A stretch of DNA of 9,830 nucleotides from Betaproteobacteria bacterium (GTDB taxonomy: Bacteria > Pseudomonadota > Gammaproteobacteria > Burkholderiales > Burkholderiaceae), in the NCBI GenBank assembly GCA_013205155.1, contig JABMMT010000236.1, forward strand, positions 1 through 9,830, in the 5' to 3' direction. The first letter of the stretch is position 1. The number at the start of each line of letters is the position of its first letter. Below, piece after piece: positions 6,437 to 9,830 of this stretch. Below the pieces are notes generated by a model. It saw only the letters and a list, made by a program, of their open reading frames with translations. It had not been told where the DNA came from and did no database searches. The position numbers were made by a program, and so were the translations under genes.

Positions 6437-7450
6437 ATGGAGCAATTTCTTGCGCTACTGACTGCATCTTATGGAAGGCATTATTTAGCGCAACGGATTA
6501 CTAAGGACCCTCTTGGCAATCCAATGCTGGGACAAGAATTGGTTCAGGTCAGCACACCAGCTAAACAACATATCGGCGCTGTTGGTGATGAGTTGCTACT
6601 AGAGAGCACCTCTGCTAATCAGGCCCGCATTATTGAAATTGAGCCTAGAGAAAATTTACTGTACCGCTCTGATGCATTTAAAAGTAAATTGATTGCATCT
6701 AACGTAGATCAAATTCTCGTGGTACTGGCGACACAACCTGCATTCTCCCCCGACCTTTTGGGTAGAGCGGTAGTCGCTGCTGAAGCAAATCAAATTGGTC
6801 TTCATATCCTGCTCAACAAGTGCGACCTCAGGGATAATTTGACTCATGCCCGCAAAATCATCGCGCCCTATGCGCGCATGGGATACCCTGTAAGCGAGGT
6901 CTCAGCAAAATTTGACCCTGCATCCATTGAAGCACTTCGCCCAGCTCTTCAAGGAAAAATATCGGTGTTTGTGGGCCAATCGGGTATGGGGAAATCGAGT
7001 TTACTGAATGCCTGGGTACCGAATGCAGCAGCACTCACCCAAGAATATTCAGTACGCCTAGATACTGGCAAACACACCACGACTGCCTGTCGTTATTTTG
7101 AATTACCAGAAATCTGGGGTAAAGACGCTCATGGAAAATTGGGTGCGCTGATTGACTCACCAGGATTTCAGGAATTTGGTTTAGCCCATATGTCTGTCAG
7201 TGAACTACAACATGCCTTTAGAGAATTTAAAGGTCTATTAGGGCAATGCCGTTTTCATAACTGCGCTCATCAAGCGGAGCCTGATTGTGCGGTTCGAGAA
7301 GCTGTAGAGAAAAATGAAATAGCACCAGAGAGACTAGCGCTATTTAGGCAGTTGCGTTCAGATTCAAAAACAGCCGATACACAATTGCAAGGTATTAGCC
7401 AAGCCAAACAGCGCTGGTCAGCATTAGCAACAAAGCCATCCAAGCGATAA
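6437..7450 (+). CDS. rsgA: ribosome small subunit-dependent GTPase RsgA
   Basis: RsgA is a circularly permuted GTPase that binds the 30S subunit late in assembly and helps release RbfA and proof the decoding centre. The 337 residues show the expected order: an N-terminal OB-fold region (about 1-80), then G4 NKCD 127-130, P-loop GQSGMGKSS 180-188, GKHTTT 211-216 (G2), and DSPG 240-243 (G3). The C-terminal zinc finger ligands Cys271, Cys276, His278 and Cys284 keep the E. coli C-x4-C-x-H-x5-C spacing. The start lies 5 bp after the M48 stop with TAGG four bases before the ATG, so coupled translation is likely. The last 18 codons and stop overlap the 3' end of the convergent CobD-like gene by 56 bp, leaving no room for a terminator between the two. 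Confidence 0.97.
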   Translation: MEQFLALLTASYGRHYLAQRITKDPLGNPMLGQELVQVSTPAKQHIGAVGDELLLESTSANQARIIEIEPRENLLYRSDAFKSKLIASNVDQILVVLATQPAFSPDLLGRAVVAAEANQIGLHILLNKCDLRDNLTHARKIIAPYARMGYPVSEVSAKFDPASIEALRPALQGKISVFVGQSGMGKSSLLNAWVPNAAALTQEYSVRLDTGKHTTTACRYFELPEIWGKDAHGKLGALIDSPGFQEFGLAHMSVSELQHAFREFKGLLGQCRFHNCAHQAEPDCAVREAVEKNEIAPERLALFRQLRSDSKTADTQLQGISQAKQRWSALATKPSKR

Positions 7451-8354
7451 CCAAACGCCATACCAGACCAACTGCAGAGCGCATCGTGCGCTCAGTTGGC
7501 TCCATACCTACTTCATAAACTAAAGGCTCACCTGCTTCGGCCATACGTAGAGCTTCATCGCTATCAGGCTCACTTAAGGGCTGACCTAAACGAACACCAA
7601 GTGCACCACTACCGGAGGCTAGAATCACACTTGATAAAGAGTCTGGCCACTTCCGAGTGAGGTAACGCCAGCCATATGCAGCACCTTCAAAGTTGCCCAC
7701 AATGGCAAAGCCCATCGCAGTGATACGTGCAGGAATCCAATCAAGTACATAAAAGAAGTGACGCGCAGCTTCACTTAGGTTGAAGTCGCCACGCTGAGAC
7801 CAGCGCTGCGCAGCAATGTCTGCTAAGCGGTATAGAACCACGCCAGCAGGGCCCATTGGCATTAAGAACCAAAAGAGCACACCAAAGACATGACGATGAG
7901 AACCAATGATGGCACGCTCTAATGCTAAAGAAATGACTTCGGTTTCTGTTAGGTTAGAAGTATCTAGCTCGGGTCCATACCATTCAGCTAAAGCAGCGCG
8001 TGCCGCAGGAAGATCATGACTCTCGATAGCCTCATGCACCAATGTAAATGAATGACTGAACTGACGAAAGCCAAAGAAGAGATAGGCAATGATGATGTTC
8101 CAGATGAAGCCCAAAATTGGGTAAGTCACCATGCACACAACATAAACAATGAATACAAAAAAGGTTGGAAGAATGAATGCTACCAAGCAAGCCATGCGAG
8201 CACCAATAGGACTTGCACCCTCTTCAGACTTGCCACCGAATTCACCGGCGACCCAATCCAACCAACGGGCGCTCATTCGAGCAATCCAATGGCTAGCAGT
8301 TACTGGGCGATATTGCTCAGCAATGAGGGCGAAGAGGATAGAAAAGAAGGTCAT
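7395..8354 (-). CDS. CobD/CbiB family integral membrane protein
   Basis: The 319-residue protein resembles the CobD/CbiB family (adenosylcobinamide-phosphate synthase, which attaches the aminopropanol arm to adenosylcobyric acid) and more loosely AmpE. Supporting blocks are GPAGVVLYRLAD 168-179, LDWIPARITA 204-213 and ASGSGALGVRLGQP 246-259. Membrane segments lie at about 52-75, 78-95, 158-175 and 300-317. It lacks the N-terminal GDP...HP block typical of true CbiB; the N-terminus ALIAEQYRPV is more AmpE-like. No other cobalamin gene is in the window. It overlaps the NUDIX gene by 4 bp (ATGA), so the two are probably cotranslated. I therefore call the family but not a cobalamin role; a different membrane function is possible. 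The C-terminal hydrophobic helix is encoded in the 56 bp shared with rsgA. Confidence 0.8.
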   Translation of the reverse strand: MTFFSILFALIAEQYRPVTASHWIARMSARWLDWVAGEFGGKSEEGASPIGARMACLVAFILPTFFVFIVYVVCMVTYPILGFIWNIIIAYLFFGFRQFSHSFTLVHEAIESHDLPAARAALAEWYGPELDTSNLTETEVISLALERAIIGSHRHVFGVLFWFLMPMGPAGVVLYRLADIAAQRWSQRGDFNLSEAARHFFYVLDWIPARITAMGFAIVGNFEGAAYGWRYLTRKWPDSLSSVILASGSGALGVRLGQPLSEPDSDEALRMAEAGEPLVYEVGMEPTERTMRSAVGLVWRLVIAWMALLLMLTSAVWLG

Positions 8355-9094
8355 ACTTTTAATAGATGATAAAGGTTACGTAACATTCCAGCTGTAGCGC
8401 CCCAAATAAAACGATTCTCATAGGGCATCGCATAAAAACGACGACCGCCCTGCTCACTTTGCCACACCCTGATTTGATGATTGGCTGGGTCCATCAAAAA
8501 ACGGAGTGGTACCTCAAAAACATCAGCCACCTCAAACTCATCCAGAGGATATTCTGCCTGAGCTTGAACCAAACCAACTACTGGAGTGACGCTATAACCT
8601 GAAACCGTGAGGTACTGGGGCAAATGTCCAATAATCTCCACACGTGACCGATCTAAGCCAATTTCCTCTGCACTCTCTCGTAATGCGGTGTGATTGGGAT
8701 CAACATCATCAGGATCCATCCTGCCACCTGGAAAACTAATTTGCCCAGCATGATCCCGAAGATGATCCGTTCTTTGGGTTAATAAAACAGATAGACCTTC
8801 CTCTTGCAATACCAAGGGGATAAGAACGGCTGCCTGCGTAAGCTTCCCTGCGGCTTGACGCCTAGCAATAATGTCCGCCGCCATCACATGACGACTTTCG
8901 TCGGTAATTTCCGGTTGCCATTTTGGCTGAACCAGAAAACGCTGCCTTAGAGAATTTGGATCTAAAGCTAGTGGTGACACTTTTACCTGATCAGAGCAAA
9001 CCTCATGAACTGGGACGGAGCGAGCATCAAAATCTGGAGGCGCAGCCACATTGATGGGATCTTCTTCGGGCTTTGGGGTCTTGGGCATATGCAT
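8351..9094 (-). CDS. NUDIX hydrolase, probable coenzyme A pyrophosphatase
   Basis: Members of this NUDIX branch (NudL/Pcd1 type) cleave CoA or its oxidised and acylated forms to phosphopantetheine and 3',5'-ADP. The signature is complete: LLTQRTDHLRDHAGQISFPG 104-123 is the CoA-pyrophosphatase-specific block, and GRMDPDD...RESAEEIGL 124-147 is the NUDIX box with metal-binding Glu143 and Glu144. SGYSVTPVVG 165-174 follows. The long frame is 247 residues and begins with about 60 poorly conserved, Pro-rich residues. Two in-frame ATGs open it, at 9094 and 9088. A TAGAAT (9100-9095) abuts the first and ends exactly six bases before the second, so a leaderless message would begin at 9088 and give 245 residues; I favour that start. 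The CobD-like gene follows with a 4 bp overlap. Confidence 0.9.
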   Translation of the reverse strand: MHMPKTPKPEEDPINVAAPPDFDARSVPVHEVCSDQVKVSPLALDPNSLRQRFLVQPKWQPEITDESRHVMAADIIARRQAAGKLTQAAVLIPLVLQEEGLSVLLTQRTDHLRDHAGQISFPGGRMDPDDVDPNHTALRESAEEIGLDRSRVEIIGHLPQYLTVSGYSVTPVVGLVQAQAEYPLDEFEVADVFEVPLRFLMDPANHQIRVWQSEQGGRRFYAMPYENRFIWGATAGMLRNLYHLLKV

Positions 9095-9100
9095 ATTCTA
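9095..9100 (-). promoter_or_regulatory. candidate -10 element for the NUDIX gene, leaderless geometry
   Basis: Minus-strand TAGAAT (5 of 6) lies just downstream of the rplS terminator and six bases before the ATG at 9088. A TTGGTC at 16 bp spacing (9122-9117), within the terminator loop and one arm, is a weak -35 match. Such a promoter would let the NUDIX/CobD-like pair be expressed independently of rplS. Confidence 0.45.
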
Positions 9101-9107
9101 AGGCAAC

Positions 9108-9135
9108 AAAAAAGGCGACCAAGGCCGCCTTTTTT
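9108..9135 (-). terminator. rho-independent terminator after rplS
   Basis: A 10-bp perfect stem is formed by AAAAAAGGCG (9108-9117) and CGCCTTTTTT (9126-9135), with an 8-base loop. In the minus-strand RNA the GC-rich stem ends in a U-run, 16 bases after the rplS stop codon. The flanking A and T runs make the hairpin symmetric, so it could in principle also work on + strand transcripts, although none is expected to arrive. Confidence 0.9.
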
Positions 9136-9151
9136 CATGCAGCAATGCGAA

Positions 9152-9547
9152 TTACTCAGCAGCTGGAGCAGCCACTACTTTAGTGCGTGCTTGCAGCTTC
9201 TCTTTAATACGTGCTGACTTACCAGAGCGGTCGCGCAAGTAATATAACTTCGCACGACGTACATCGCCGCGACGTTTTACTTCAAGGCTTGCGATTAGTG
9301 GTGAATAAGTTTGGAAAGTACGTTCAACGCCTTCTCCAGAAGAAATCTTACGAACGATAAAACTGGAGTTCAGTCCACGATTACGTTTAGCAATTACAAC
9401 GCCTTCAAAGGCCTGAGTACGCTTACGAGTACCCTCAACAACGTTCACGCTCACTACCACTGTGTCACCAGGTGCAAAACTTGGCAAAGTTTTGCTAGCA
9501 CTTAAGCGAGCAATTTCTTCTTGCTCAATTTTTTCGATCAAATTCAT
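9152..9547 (-). CDS. rplS: 50S ribosomal protein bL19
   Basis: bL19 sits at the 30S-50S interface of the large subunit. The 131-residue sequence has the family layout: IEKIEQEE at 4-11, FAPGDTVVVSVNVVEG 24-39, RTQAFEGVVIAKRNRGLNSS 43-62, VRKISSGEGVERTF 65-78, YSPLIASLEVKRRGDVRRAK 81-100 and LYYLRDRSGKSARIKEKL 101-118. It is longer than E. coli bL19 (115) by an Ala/Val-rich tail after residue 118. The ATG at 9547 has a good AAGGA six bases upstream. It lies downstream of trmD, as in the widespread rpsP-rimM-trmD-rplS operon, and ends in a strong terminator. Confidence 0.98.
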   Translation of the reverse strand: MNLIEKIEQEEIARLSASKTLPSFAPGDTVVVSVNVVEGTRKRTQAFEGVVIAKRNRGLNSSFIVRKISSGEGVERTFQTYSPLIASLEVKRRGDVRRAKLYYLRDRSGKSARIKEKLQARTKVVAAPAAE

Positions 9548-9683
9548 TTTTAATCCTTAAACATCTTATTAGCGTTTAATCCCGAGATATTTATCAACGG
9601 ACCTAACAGAGGATGCAGTTAAAACAATTTCACTAAACCAAAAATTAAACTACTCATTCACAACTGCACACTACTAAAAGTAT
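9548..9683 (-). other. 136 bp trmD-rplS spacer / rplS leader
   Basis: The spacer between the trmD stop and the rplS start is longer than needed for simple operon spacing. It holds the rplS ribosome site and a minus-strand TTGATA, but no good -10 at standard spacing. I find no strong hairpin and no frame worth calling. It may contain an additional rplS promoter or an autoregulatory leader, but the sequence alone does not show this. Confidence 0.4.
9554..9558 (-). promoter_or_regulatory. rplS ribosome binding site
   Basis: Minus-strand AAGGA lies six bases before the rplS ATG. It is the only clear Shine-Dalgarno at standard spacing in the window, which makes its absence at the other first-gene starts more noticeable. 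Confidence 0.8.
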
Positions 9684-9830
9684 TCACAGCGAGCGAAGAA
9701 ATTGTTCATCTTCTCGGGTTAGCAACCCATTGGTTCTAGCAGATTCAATTAAATCTGGCCTAAACCTGAACGTCAGCTCTAAAGACTTCTGCCGACGCCA
9801 ATTTGCTATTTTAGCGTGATGTCCTCCTAA
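9684..9830 (-). CDS. trmD: tRNA (guanine37-N1)-methyltransferase, C-terminal part
   Basis: TrmD methylates G37 next to the anticodon using S-adenosylmethionine and prevents +1 frameshifting. Only the last 48 codons plus TGA (9686-9684) are inside the window. They read LGGHHAKIANWRRQKSLELT at the edge, followed by RPDLIES and ending EDEQFLRSL. The GGHHAKIxxWRR block is characteristic of the TrmD C-terminal domain. Its position directly upstream of rplS on the same strand supports the call. The catalytic SAM-binding trefoil knot lies outside the window. Confidence 0.95.
   Translation of the reverse strand, partial: LGGHHAKIANWRRQKSLELTFRFRPDLIESARTNGLLTREDEQFLRSL

Noticed and set aside
8052..8397. 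Two overlapping plus-strand frames opposite the CobD-like and NUDIX genes.
   Set aside because: They are shadows of two well-supported minus-strand genes; low-complexity, charged translations with no family resemblance.
9005..9217. Plus-strand frame spanning the NUDIX start, terminator and rplS end.
   Set aside because: It runs through a rho-independent terminator and two minus-strand genes; no plausible protein.

Overview
The window looks like a low-to-moderate GC betaproteobacterium of the Burkholderiales, most probably Polynucleobacter or a close relative. The basis is the protein similarities and the gene neighbourhood (pmbA / mog / orn / M48 protease / rsgA / CobD-like / NUDIX / rplS / trmD). 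From memory this order is shared by Ralstonia, Burkholderia and Polynucleobacter. The species call is inference; no database search was run.

Layout. 1-90 holds the 3' end of an unidentified + strand gene. pmbA (tldE, -) and mog (+) then diverge from a gap of only 26 bp. mog runs tail to tail, 8 bp away, into orn (-). orn overlaps by 4 bp the gene upstream of it, a large membrane protein with a spermidine-synthase-like C-terminal domain (-). A 390 bp intergenic region (4791-5180) follows. It carries a perfect 7-bp tandem repeat of nearly seven copies, an inverted repeat around a TATAAT hexamer, and no convincing gene. A Ste24-type M48 protease and rsgA follow on + as a probable two-gene unit. 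rsgA overlaps by 56 bp the convergent CobD/CbiB-like gene, which itself overlaps the NUDIX CoA pyrophosphatase-like gene by 4 bp. A strong rho-independent terminator separates NUDIX from rplS, and the last 48 codons of trmD enter at the right edge.

Function. Most genes are housekeeping: ribosome and tRNA maturation (trmD, rplS, rsgA), RNA turnover (orn), molybdenum cofactor synthesis (mog), proteolysis (pmbA, M48 protease) and coenzyme A pool cleaning (NUDIX). The two least understood proteins are the membrane-fused aminopropyltransferase-like protein and the CobD/CbiB-like membrane protein.

The most interesting signal is in the gene starts. Four genes without a Shine-Dalgarno sequence at normal spacing (pmbA, mog, M48 protease, NUDIX) each have a -10-like hexamer (TATTAT, TAGAAT, TATAAT, TAGAAT) ending exactly 6 bases before an ATG. 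This is the geometry expected for leaderless mRNAs. rplS, which has a good AAGGA, serves as a contrast. The second signal is the 7-bp tandem repeat upstream of the fused membrane protein gene, a possible contingency locus. I see no CRISPR array, insertion sequence, tRNA, rRNA or phage module.
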